Below are positions 11,931-23,521 of a stretch of 64,000 nt of DNA, in pieces. Source of the stretch: Ophiura sarsii (Eukaryota > Echinodermata > Ophiuroidea > Amphilepidida > Ophiuridae); NCBI GenBank assembly GCA_035610835.1, contig CM069442.1, positions 63,217,431 through 63,281,430 of the forward strand, written 5' to 3'. Every line of letters starts with the position of its first letter. Positions within the stretch are counted from its first letter, which is position 1. The notes below the pieces were generated by a model. The model searched no databases, was not told the DNA's origin, and saw only the letters and a program-made list of their open reading frames with translations. The position numbers were made by a program, and so were the translations under genes.

Positions 11931-13805
11931 CTCAACCTGGGGGTCGTGGCCCCCATGGTCGTTTGGGGTTTTCCAGGGCGTCATGAAGGGCCGCTCATAA
12001 ATATAGGTTTAGGGGGAACCGTGTTACATTTCGCTTTAATATGGCGTATTCGTAAAAGTTCACCAACGGAAAATGCGATTGACTCATTTGTTCACACGAA
12101 GTTATGAGGGTCGGTCAATAAGTAATGAAAGTGATCATGGTATGGGATGCATGGTTGGTTCTACTGAGGGATAGTGTGATCAATACAAATTATGAACCTT
12201 TGTCTTTCAAACAATACACATTTGGATTTCTAAGTATGAACTATGACATCATAGCATTGGCTTAAGATAAGTACACTTTGGACACTGCTAAATAAGTTAT
12301 TTGGCGGGAAGTTTGAATTGTTTGTATGTAACACGTGGTAAGAAGATAACGTGACACCAGAAGCAGGTAAATCCCGATTTTTGTTGCATAATTACACCTT
12401 AGACAATAACGTTAATCCCGGGGCAATTTAAAATATGTAGTATAGGAGGAAAAAGTAAGGAGAAACAATTTGATAACAAGTATACATATATCAGTATTTC
12501 AAATAGCCCATTTTCATCGAAAAATGCCCATTCAGTGAATCACTATAAATGTTGCGGGGAAAAAAATAGGAGAATCCAAGAAATGAACCAGTTTGAGAGA
12601 TTCCATAGGATAGGTAACTAATCATCTGAACTTATTCACGTGAAACCTACAGAAGATATGCGCATGCGCAGACGGTAGATCATTTTGAACTGGGCCGTAA
12701 ATGGCTGAAATCATGCAATTTACCAGATAAAAGCCTATGCCTTCTAAATATTATCAGAAACATTATAGACAAATGCTTAAGAGCAACTTTGCGTACCAAT
12801 CAAAGAAAATCAAAAAATGTTGGCAGACTTCAAACATTTTATTTTTATTTTTTCTTAATGTTTGGGTGCAGCATTGGTCAAAGTCTATAAAAATCCAAAT
12901 TAGGTCACCGATGGACCTTCGTTACCATAGCAACGGCCAAAATATCAAAATGACACGTTTTTGGCCTATTTCAGCACTTTTATGAGGCTAAAATATTTCA
13001 AACTTTTAAGATTCACCATATGTAGGGAAAGTAGAGCTAGAACTTGACAGTCACACCACATGATATACAACACATGAGCTTTCTATTAATGCAGTTCTCA
13101 AACAACCATCATTGCCTACTTGGGTTATACCATTGTTTGAAATAGGGGTGTTTTTTGTAAATATTTATTTCCTGAAATATAGCAATGTTCAATGAGCTGT
13201 AAACCCCAAAGTGGTGCTTTTAAAATTTCTATTATCAGTGTGGCTAGACTAGGTATTGCTTTACCTAAATAAACAAAAAAAAGTTTCGGTAATTTTGACA
13301 GAGGCAAACAGTGTTGCCAGAAAGTTTGACATTTTCCCATAAAATAACAGTGTTATATTGGGGGGAAATGAGCCCCTACTCATGTTTTAACAGGAAACCA
13401 AGCATCACAAAGTACCCATAAACACTTATTCTCAAGCACTGACCCATTCTTAAGACTGTTCTGCAGCATATATTTTGTAGTAATATCCAAAATGGCCGCC
13501 AGAAGCCATCTTGGAATTTAGAAAATCACATAACTTCAGGACATATTAACCCGGAGACAAGATTGAGGTATCTTTTTTGACTACCTTTATAACTAGGAAT
13601 CTAATACGGTGGTTATTTTATGATTTGGAGGCTGTATTCAGCATGAAATGCAAGATGGCTGCCAGCGGCCATCTTGGAATTGATAAAATCACATAACTTT
13701 TGAACACCTAACTAGGACACGTTATTTAGGTGTCTGTTTTGACTAACGTTATGCCTTGGAATCCTATATACAGTAGTTATTTTATTATTCTGAAGTTGTT
13801 TCCAC

Positions 13806-14015
13806 ACTGCAAAAACACTGGTGTTAAAATCAACACCGAGGGTGTTAATTTTAACACCACATAAGTGTCCCAGCGGGTCCACACTTTCTGGTGTTGATTA
13901 ACACCAGTCTTTGGTGTTGATAAATTAACACTCCTTTGGGTGTTGCTATATTAACACTCTCAGGGTGTTAATTTTACCCTCCTATGTTAATTTTTACACC
14001 TTCTGGTGTTAAAAT
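13806..14015. repeat. Cluster of GGTGTTAA / TTAACACC motifs
   Basis: Roughly a dozen copies of GGTGTTAA or its inverse, in both orientations, lie in about 200 bp near the centre of the large palindrome. CACTGCAAAAACACTGGTGT at the left edge resembles a hAT-type end. Confidence 0.7.
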
Positions 14016-14619
14016 ATTAATGTTAGATAAGTTGAAATACTTTTACAATAAAATGCTTGCAAATAACATATTTCACTGTTCAACAGTTCAAATTTATTAA
14101 CACTTGAACGTTTTTGCAGCATGACATATAACCTAGAAACATAATGTAGATGTTGCTCTCATCTTATTTATATGAAATTATTCTAAAACCTACTAGTATT
14201 TAATGACATGTATTGGGTTAATTGTACTCATTATGAAAAATTCAAGATGGCTACTTAACGACTATTTTAGAAATGTTATGATGTTCTTGAATATGATAAA
14301 GGGGCATTTCTTCAATAATTCCACAATGCTGAATACATTCCAGAGGCAAGTTTGTCAATCATCTTCAGTATAAAAGCATGGGTGGATTTCGGTTACAAAA
14401 TCCTGTACTGTTGGTGACCATCATGAATAATTGTTGCAAATGTTATAAGGACAAATAAAAAAGTAAGATAAAACACGGTAGCTGCTTTAATTCACAAATT
14501 TTACTTTACAAATTTTAGTTTTTAACGATAAAAAGCCCCAGGCGGAGATGTTTTAGTGTGGATCAGGGGGGATGGGGCCCGGGTAAACATTGAGGGATTT
14601 TGAACAAACAAACCGCCGC

Positions 14620-14700
14620 GGCCCGACCCTGATTCGATCCGCGTACCTTCTGCACACCCCACGTGCGCTCCTAACTGAGCTAACACACAATAGCTTGCCC
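14620..14700 (-). repeat. tRNA-derived sequence (SINE head or tRNA relic)
   Basis: On the minus strand, GTTAGCTCAGTTAGGAGCGC (14684-14665) is an A-box region and GGATCGAATCAGG (from 14640) a B-box. The flanking stems do not form a clean acceptor arm, so a functional tRNA is unlikely. Confidence 0.6.
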
Positions 14701-15153
14701 GGGTAGCAATTTGGTGCCCTCATAATTAAACTTGCCAAGACAATTTAAGTTCGCTAACAACAGCAATGGATTTCTCATAGTCCATTATAATACCCTTTCA
14801 TCATCACTAAGGTCGTTTGGCTCAAACGATATGCACCATCAATGTTCTAAAATGGTGGTTTTCTTTGATATCCATGGTGAGAATAATTAACTCTTACAGG
14901 GAATCCTAGAAAGATTTCATGAACATTAAATTATTCAAGAGCAACATCTATTGTGTTTCTATGTTAAATGGTTCAGCCGATATGGTCCCGCACCACCAAT
15001 GAAAAGTACCCTATTGCTTTGTGTGGTTTAGAGGTTAAGTTCGTGTTAATTTGTCTCACCTTTAGAGCTAGCTGGTTCATTCATTGTTTTTTTTAATTGA
15101 AGATCAAGATGTCTTCTGTTTAAAAACAATCCCTTTTGTGGGGTTAACCGGCA

Positions 15154-15180
15154 CCCCCCCCCCCCCCCCCCCCCCCCCCC
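15154..15180. repeat. Poly-C tract
   Basis: An uninterrupted C run. Its length may be inaccurate in the assembly. Confidence 0.9.
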
Positions 15181-16868
15181 TACGGGCCAATGATATATAT
15201 TTGGTACGAGATTTTTGTTCTAATTGGTGTAAACAGTGAAATCATGTCAAATAATAGCATTCATGAGATTTTGGGCCTAATTTGGAAGAAATAACCTACA
15301 AATGCCAAATGATGAAACATTAAGGTACACTTATAGCAATTTTTACCGTTTCTAGGATGTTAAATTTAGACTTATGGTGGGGTATTTCTTGATTTCAAAC
15401 ACTGCCGGGTATTGCCAGAACGCAAAATATTATTTGGTGGTGTGCACTCATCTGCACATTTGGAATATACAAGTGTCCGTCTTCTTGGAACTAATGTTGA
15501 AGGAATGAAGGCATACCATAATAATACAATTATTACTGTTTTGGGATTCCAGGGCATAAAGTTAGTCAAAAAAGACATAGAAATTATAGGATTTCATCAA
15601 TTCCAAGAAGGCTGCCAGCAGCCATCTTGGATTTCATGCTGAAAAGAGATTCCAAATTATAAACTAGCCACCGTATTAGATTCATAGGCATAAAGTTAAT
15701 TAACATACACATATCATTATATCAATCATGTCTCCAGGTTTATGTCTAGAATACATACAATTTTCCAAATTTCAAAATGGCCACTGGCGGCCATTTTGGA
15801 TATTGCTGTATCCTAGCTGTCTGCAGTTACCTAAACTTTTGCGAGGGGAATAGGAGCTAATTTTGTTTCTAAATACCCTATAGTATCAAAATCCACCTTA
15901 ACCTTCCGCTCTTGTGTTCCCTGGATCACTGAATATGACCCTACTATGGTTATAAGCAATTGAGGGTGTTTAATCTGGCAACGCTGTTGTTTAAATACTA
16001 TCAAATTATGTCCAACTTAATGCTGAATTGATACAAATATCATTTGAATGCATATCAATCCTTATCAGAATTTTCTATGAAAGTAAATCGTCAAAATCCC
16101 TATTTTTCACAATTAATTAAATGTCAATAAACCGAAAAAGTGCAAAGTTCCTGGCAACACTGCTCTCCGGTACAACAATTACCGAAACTTTTTTTTCTTG
16201 AAACATGTAGACCAACATCCTGTCTATTAACCCTGAATAGGCTGATTAAAAAAACCCACCACTTTAGGGGTTATGTCATTTTTTACGACCTTCACTTTTT
16301 GCATAATTGAAATTAATCAAAACACCCCTATTCTACAAAATGGCTTAACCCACATTGAAAAAATGAAAGTTAATGTTGACATCATTTTTGGAAAGGACAA
16401 GGATGGCTACTTCACTGTATAAAAGAAGGGGACTGTAATGCATGTTCTTCATACAGAAATATGACCTAATACTTACGCTTTTTTAAAGTTGTGAAATGGG
16501 TAAAAATCATGAAAATTGGGTAATTTCATATATTGGCCGTTGCCATGGCAACCAAAGGTATATTGGTATTTTTTTCACCAAATATATACATGTTGACCAA
16601 AGGTCTAAACATGTGCAAAGTATAAAGGAAATCGATATTTTAAAGTCTGCCACCACTTCTTTGATTTTTACACACAAGGTCTCTTAAATCAATGTGTATA
16701 ATTATTTTGATAAACAAAAAGAGTGGCTACCACAACTTCTCTTATTACTGCTAGATATACTAGATGTGTATTGTTAAAGTAATCGTCACATAATTCCAAC
16801 GGTTTGTGGACATTTTATGATCAGCTCCTTTTTGAAATCCCCACTATTATTGCTTTACATCCGACAAC

Positions 16869-17333
16869 AATTCGTCGCTGTTCTGACATACCGGCACATG
16901 TGCCATTTTGGGCAAAATGAGTTAAGATGCATTTTATGATTTACGAATGAAACTCAAAAAATTGAGACAAAAAGGTAATTAATTAATGAGATACCGCACT
17001 AATTAGTGTGATATGCCAGGGTTTGAACATAATACCGGCATGAAAACCTCATTTTGTATTCTGACATACCGGCACATCACTGTATCACCGTTCTGACATA
17101 CCGGCACATGACTTTATGACATAATTACTCCCAATTAATAATTGCAATTTGTTGTTGTAACATGCTCATAACAAACATAAGTATATATCTATTAGTGTTC
17201 TTTGACAATGATAGTGACATTTGATGTAAATGCTCTCTAACAAGTCTTTAAAAATTGGAAAATTTTCAAACACGATTTTCTCAAAACGCTGTTTTTCGTG
17301 ATGTGCCGGTATGTCAGAACAGCGACGAATTAT
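16869..17333. mobile_element. MITE nested in the giant palindrome
   Basis: The ends AATTCGTCGCTGTTCTGACA are perfectly inverted. The motif TTCTGACATACCGGCACAT occurs at both ends and twice more inside (about 17059 and 17091). No ORF. Confidence 0.75.
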
Positions 17334-17899
17334 ACTCCATTATAATCCCTCCATTGTTCTAAGTATCCTTTTTTTTCTATTGTTTATTGTTGCGGATTTT
17401 CCTTAATAAAAACGTAGGCCTATTTGAGATGGTCTCTTCTTGTCTGTGTTAAGAAATTTCAGATCTATAAAAGAGTGTTAAACAGAGATTATTGTGTGTT
17501 CGTAATATGCACCAACCCAAGTGCTATCTGTTTCTATGCTTGCATTGGCGAGATATACGCAAATGAATCAATCGACCAATATTTCAACCTATTACATATC
17601 CAGCCAAATATTGACAGATTTCAAACGGTGTTCAAAGTGTACTAACTTAGCGCTAATGCTATGGCGTCATAGTTCATACGTAGAAATCCAAAAGCGTATT
17701 GTTTGAAAGACAACGGTTCATACTTTGTATTGATCTCACTCGTGTCAATAGAACCCCCATGCATCCCACACCAAGATCACTTTCATTACTTATTAACCGA
17801 CCCTCGTATTTAAAAATATATCATTCTTGCAACGTTAAATTCAACTTTGTTTCGAAAACAAGATGGCTTCTTTCCACTATTGCAGAGTGGTTTTTTTAA

Positions 17900-18144
17900 A
17901 TCAACATATTTTGATATCAAAAGAAAACCCATTCTTTTCTCATTTATTTCTGTAAAATCTTAGGCGCAAGACATGTTCCATTTATATATACGTTATAGGC
18001 CAACATGCAGTGAATTATCACTAGAGGTGGTTAACCACCCGGCTAGTTTGTGTACTACTCAATGGGCAAATTTCATGTCACATGCTTCTTAAATAAGAAC
18101 CATTGGAGTTACGCAACTCAAACTTTGGAATATGACTATTTTGT
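17900..18144 (+). mobile_element. Truncated MITE, family B
   Basis: Matches the interior of the copy at 1241-1577 (ATCAACATATTTTGATATCA, GTGGTTAACCACC, ACTACTCAATGGGCAAATTT) but lacks both ends. Confidence 0.6.
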
Positions 18145-19508
18145 TTTGGATCTTTTTAAATGTTGAATATTATCCACTCTTAGACACCTCAAAACATAAA
18201 TAATGGTTGCAATTGGTATTCGTATGAACAAGAAATCACTGTGGCGTGATGGTGTGTGAATAAGCTCATTGTTTATTCACGAATTTATCAGCGCACACTT
18301 TTGAAACTGTAAATTTTTTCTAGTTTTCACATTTGAGCACCCTTGCAGGGGTCGTGTTTAAAATAGGGAAGACATGAGGATCGAGTCTAGTATGATCCAA
18401 GTTTGGTTGCAATCATTACTTTGTATGATGAAATGGGCTTTTTTGATGTTCTCAGCTTATTTTACAATTTTGCCTTAAGATAACCCTTTGACAGTATGTG
18501 ATCTTTGACGTTTCCCATGTTGCATGTTTGAAAAAGAAATGGTCATTTGTTTATGTTTTCGGCTTATTTTACAACTTGACCTCAAATGACCTTTGAATTT
18601 ATGTGTGACCTTTGACCTCATTGACGTATAAAGGTTCCCATGTTGCATCTTTGGACAAAGTTAGGTCACTGTTGAACTTTGTATGAAAAAGAAATGGAGA
18701 AAACCAAAGAGTGTATACCAATTGTTTGACAGACTGACACACGAAAAATGTGTTAAAATAAAATAAAAACATAACAGACATTTGGTCAGAAAATATTGCA
18801 TTCCTATTCATAAAGGAATTTTCTCATGCCCGCAACTGAGTGTCCTAGGCAGGGATTCTCAGTGGCTGTGCTGGGATACTTTGGACCTAGCGAAACTTTG
18901 ACTAACAGTCATCATTATGAAAGCAAAAGAGCATAGATACAAAATTCAAGGTAGGCCTACATCGGAGACCATAATAATTATGGTCTCAGGCCTACATCAC
19001 AATTTGTGATGGGAGCATAAGCTAAATGCTTCAATTTAAAATTCTGCCAATCCATTTTGGACGCCATCTTGAAATTCTCAAAAAGCCTTGAGTGTGAGCA
19101 ATACGTGGATTTTGAGTTACAACTCCCGGCAAGACAGGAAGCCAAGGTACTACCTGACAGAGACAATCTTTTATGTTGCGATGAGTGCTTTTGAGATTAT
19201 GCATTGTTCATCCATAATCTCAATCCCTCCTGGCTTTTAACTCCCTATGTAATCCTCTCATTGCAATATGAAAATATTGTCTATGTCAGATAGGACACAC
19301 TCGGCTTCAAATCTTGTTGGGGCAGGTGTTGTAACTCACAATCCACGTATTGTCACCAAGCAGATTCTGAATAAGGACCACCTAATTGATGCAAACAAAA
19401 ACTATATACAACATATCAAGGTCCAGGTTCTGGTAAGAACAGCACATTACACAGATGTATGTTCATGCCGACACAAATAATGAGTACATTAATTAACAAT
19501 AGTATATT
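18145..19508. other. Non-coding stretch
   Basis: Contains short repeats of GACCTTTGACCTCA type (18500-18640) and a small palindrome near 18960-18990. No gene is supported. Confidence 0.45.
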
Positions 19509-19917
19509 AATAATTTGAAAATTAAGCTTATGATCTCAACACAATGGTTTGACATACCTCAAATTTTCGACCGATCACATCGATCTTCATCTGGAGACTG
19601 GCAACCCAGATTTGGGGTCAGTGACTTGTTCTAAGTTCCAAGAACAAGTCAAAATATTGGACCGTGAACCAAAATACTTTGAGAGGGGTGTTAAGGAGGC
19701 CATCTACATCCGAGTAAACCAGCCGTCACTCAACAGGGACGGGGGCCGATACAAGCTTTCAAGAGTGTTTGACCCGATTTTGGGATCGCGTGTCCGAAAG
19801 GTCACTGACCCCAAATCTGGGTTGCCAGTCTCCAGATGAAGATCGATGTGATCGGTCGAAAATTCACGGTATGTCAAACCATTGAGTTGAGATCATAAGC
19901 TTAATTTTCAAATTATT
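19509..19917 (+). pseudogene. Penelope-like retroelement fragment inside a palindrome
   Basis: Arms of about 120 bp are near-perfect inverted copies (AAAATTAAGCTTATGATCTC, TTCATCTGGAGACTGGCAAC). Between them the plus frame reads KILDREPKYFERGVKEAIYI, then RVNQPSLNRDGGRYKLS and RVFDPIL before a stop at 19837-19839. The pattern EAI-x-IR ... LNRD is the C-terminal part of the GIY-YIG endonuclease that ends Penelope-like elements; the Glu and Asn that would be catalytic remain. The reverse transcriptase is absent, so this is a truncated, inactive remnant. Family assignment is from memory of the motif. Confidence 0.6.
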
Positions 19918-20726
19918 GTCTACCAACACAGATGAACTTTCACGCTAATAGTATATTAATTTGTGTGATAAATTTTATTTCTATAATCATTGTGATTCAC
20001 AAATAATACCAAATATAAACTAAACGAGATACAAATAAGGGCTTTAGTCTAACTATTATGCAAGAGGGCAGACATAATACAAATAGAAACAACCCCAGAG
20101 CGCTGTACTCCAAAAATGGTCATTTATGTTTTAAAGGGCCTTTGTTGTATTACCAACTTTGAGAAAACAATAACATATCTTTAATATAATTTTGGCTTTA
20201 AATAGTTAAATATTAATTCAATATGTTTGAAAATGTCTTATATCATGGAGTTTGACGCATTATTTTTAGTTTAGCATGGATGATATATCAAGAAGTATGA
20301 TGCACCCTCTAACCCTGTACCCTATTCATTTATATACGATAGCTGAGCAACTAACTAACTAACCGTTAGGTATGTTTTGAACATCCAATTATATTTCTCT
20401 CTACTGATTTTTACAAGACAAAAACCACAATTTGAGTAGTATAGAATTATACATTAAATAGATCTATAATTATATATTGTTTTTTTATGATATTATGATA
20501 TATAGAGTTTTTTTCAAAAGTTTTTGCATTACATTTAGAAATAAAACACACAAGTGGTACGATAGAAAACTAGAAAAAAAGGTTGGTATAAGGCAACATT
20601 AATTTTTAAATTACTAAAAAAAGTACCTTATTAATTGTAATAATAATAATACATTCTGTAATTAAACACACATTCATTGACATTTGTAATTGAGTCATGC
20701 ATATTATAGCATCATTTTATAGAGCT

Positions 20727-20962
20727 CAGTGGCGTAACTAGCTTTTTCTGAGGGGGCAAAGCGAGGCATGGATATTTTTTAAAGGAGCAAGCATATAATT
20801 ATGGTGGCTATGTGCCATCTTGTGTGTTAATTTTAAGTTGTATTTTGTAACCAAGGTACAGGCCTATATTATGTTGCTTTCACTTATTCTTGGCGTGTGT
20901 GCAGAAAAGCTCAAGTTCCACAGGGGCCAAAATAGGGTGGGGTGCCTCTAGTTATGCTACTG
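20727..20962. mobile_element. Diverged hAT-type short element
   Basis: CAGTGGCGTAACTAG at the left and CTAGTTATGCTACTG at the right are inverted and resemble the element at 10077. No exact target duplication remains. Confidence 0.6.
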
Positions 20963-23392
20963 AGTGATAGAGATATACACCAGTATGCATAACACCAACT
21001 CCCTTGATATGTTTGAGGAATCTCATAAACTGCGTAACTATCCAAAATAATCCAACATCTTGAAAAACATGGCTTAACCGAATACCAGTATAACTAAACT
21101 TTCCCTTTCACACTTTATTTGATTGGTTGAAGAACAAGACAATGAATAATGAAGAATGTACCGATACTATCACAGATACCGACTGGATGTTGTGCTCGGA
21201 GACCAAAGAGGATGAACACATCTTCCTAACCCAGGAAATATCTATCACAACAAACCCCATGTATCACATTATACCCCTCACACCAGCCTCTTTCTAAGAT
21301 GAGCAACCATGTCAATCTCATTAAAGTGTTCAACTGATTAACTGGAGATAATAATATCTTGATAATATTTTGAATTCAAATAGCACCCTTTTCCTACGGT
21401 TACAAAATGCTGCAATTGTTCTGCTATTAGTATAGCATTACAATCATGTTGCTTAATCTTCCATGCTATCTGGAAGAAGCAAAGCTCTCATCAGCATTAA
21501 GATTGTAACATCCTCATTTAACCATGACAGCTTTTAAACTTGATTCATTCAATGAACATTAGTTGATCTTCATTAGTTAATGAAGGGAGCATACAGACTA
21601 CCAAATCGCTTCATTGAATTAACATGTATCTTCATCGAAAGAACCTCTTTTGCTTCATTTGATAAAGATTAGTTATGCTTCATTCAATGAAGGGAAGAGT
21701 GTACACACTATGCACCTTCATTAGTTAATCTTCATTAACATTTCATTCAATGAAGGGATATTTGCTAGTGTGTACGGGTCTATTTTGTAGGTATATCCCT
21801 GGTGTAATACTTCACAGATTTTATCTTACATGAAATTTGTTGAACTAAAAGATTATAGAGCTTTGTAGAGTAATACACGTATATATTTTACACTAATGAA
21901 CCTGCGTAGCGCTATCTGCATTTATGCACTATTTCTGATTGGTTAATTTACATGACATGCCTATTTGAATAACCAATCAAAATACACCATCTGAATGTTT
22001 CACCAAAATCTTAATCAGGGATACAATCATTTTTACAATGTATCCAATGTATCCATCTTTGTAGCCAATCGGCATGTAGTTCTCAGAGGGGCAACAATTA
22101 ATATTGATTTTTAACTCATACATCATAATAACACATACCACCTTTATCACATTTAACATAGAATTATTTACAATTTAGGTTTCAATTTCTTAAAAATAAT
22201 GTGCCTTTAAAAAAAAAGAATGTTCTTTTTTGTCTTTGGTTTTCCACAAATATTAAATTCTCAAAAGTGTGAGCGTTTAAAACTCAATCTCGAGGAGTTA
22301 AGTCAGCACCCACCCAGTTAACTGGATTGAATTGATATCACATCCACAATTTCGACAATGTCCCAGAATCATTTGTTACAAGAATGAGCTAATGACATCC
22401 CACAATCCTTTGCTGCAATTATGAGCTAGTAATATCCCATAATACTTTGCATGAGTGAATGCTAACATGCTTAACAATTACTGATATGCGGTATAAAATG
22501 ACAAGGAGGCACTCGGCATACAATGGGTGCTGTCAGATCTTGCACAATGCTGCTACATAATGAAGCTAACATGACCCATATGACAACAGGTCATTTTTCT
22601 CTGGTAGGCTGCTTCATTGCATGACAGTTATCGGTCATCACTAGCCAGCCATTGTTGGATTTCAAGTAACACAGCGGATCATGGGATATGCAAGCAATAC
22701 AAGTATTCTGAAGCAACAAAATAATGCTGTCATATTTCAACTTACACTCATAAGAGTATATGACAGTTAGCAAAATTGTTTTTGATCGCATGGAATTATT
22801 ATTTTTCTTCTTTTGTTCAACATTTTCTCATCTTGAATTTTGACCAAAATGTACAGAGTTTACACTAGAGAAATACCAATACATTTACAACGAAACAATT
22901 CAAAATCTTGCACCAAAGTTTTGTTACTAATTAAATAATGACATGCCTCTGTCTGTTATATGAGAGATAGTGACATAAGAGGCATCAACACACCAATATT
23001 GATTCCCAACATCCTGGATTCACACAATACTACTTGGTTTAGATATAGCTCACCATGTACAATATAGGCAAGATATATGATGATATAGCCTTGGAGCCAT
23101 TTGTATGCAAAGACTGTTGTCATTCATTTGTATTTCTCACATTTACTAGATTTTCAATGGAATTAAGAGAAGAATGTCACTCTTCTGTTCACGTTAATAG
23201 TTTCAATAACATGTCAATGACTTGGAAAAGATAAAAAATAAACAAAAACACACCATTAAATAGCTAATAACATGGTATATTTCTAGTAATAGTAGCCTAT
23301 GGCCAAGTCTTTTTTTTTCTCATTCTAAATGAGGTTATTGATTGACATATTTATATCCTGACAGTGACCTATCATTAGTCTTCTTTCCAGTC
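20963..23392. other. 3' flank of the annexin gene
   Basis: Probably includes the 3' untranslated region, but no clear AATAAA is seen close below the stop codon. Repeated CATTCAATGAA and TTCATTAGTTAA motifs occur at 21540-21760. No other gene is supported. Confidence 0.4.
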
Positions 23393-23521
23393 CTAGATGT
23401 CCATTCCAATAATCCCCTTTAACAATTTGCCATAGTCTCCGCTAGCCTCTCCCGATACCATTTTGTAGAGGGTCTTGTGGTACTTCTCTAGGAAGGCTGT
23501 TTTGATCTCCACAAGATCAAT
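23393..23521 (-). CDS. ANXA7-like: Annexin exon 20 (repeat 4 end and stop)
   Basis: 129 nt, residues 540-581 and TAG. It encodes [20 protein letters not shown] and then [23 protein letters not shown]564 is the repeat-4 acidic ligand, and SGDY is the conserved annexin end motif. Acceptor TATTTTTAG. The C-terminus has the usual length for the family. Confidence 0.95.
   Translation of the reverse strand: MDLVEIKTAFLEKYHKTLYKMVSGEASGDYGKLLKGIIGMDI

Larger units (their letters stand above)
12105..17806. mobile_element. Giant imperfect palindrome with mariner-like ends
   Basis: The outer ends are inverted copies of GAGGGTCGGT(C/T)AATAAGTAATG and are flanked by TA on each side. Inner arm pairs are also inverted: 12780-12960 with 16480-16690 (around GTTACCATAGCAACGGCC), 13125-13345 with 16150-16350 (around TGTTGCCAG), and 13480-13790 with 15560-15830 (around AAAATGGCC and AAGATGGCTGCCAG). 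The unpaired centre is about 13800-15550. No transposase frame is recognised, so it is probably non-autonomous and carries later insertions. Confidence 0.7.

Noticed and set aside
11921..12104. hAT element beginning CCAGGGGTTCTCAACC
   Set aside because: The left end looks typical, but no right end or target duplication is visible before the palindrome starts.
14620..14700. Functional tRNA gene on the minus strand
   Set aside because: Box A and box B are present, but the stems do not close; more likely a SINE head or relic.
13806..17333. CRISPR-like array (short repeats in the 13.8 kb and 17 kb regions)
   Set aside because: Repeats are in both orientations with irregular spacing in a eukaryotic transposon context.
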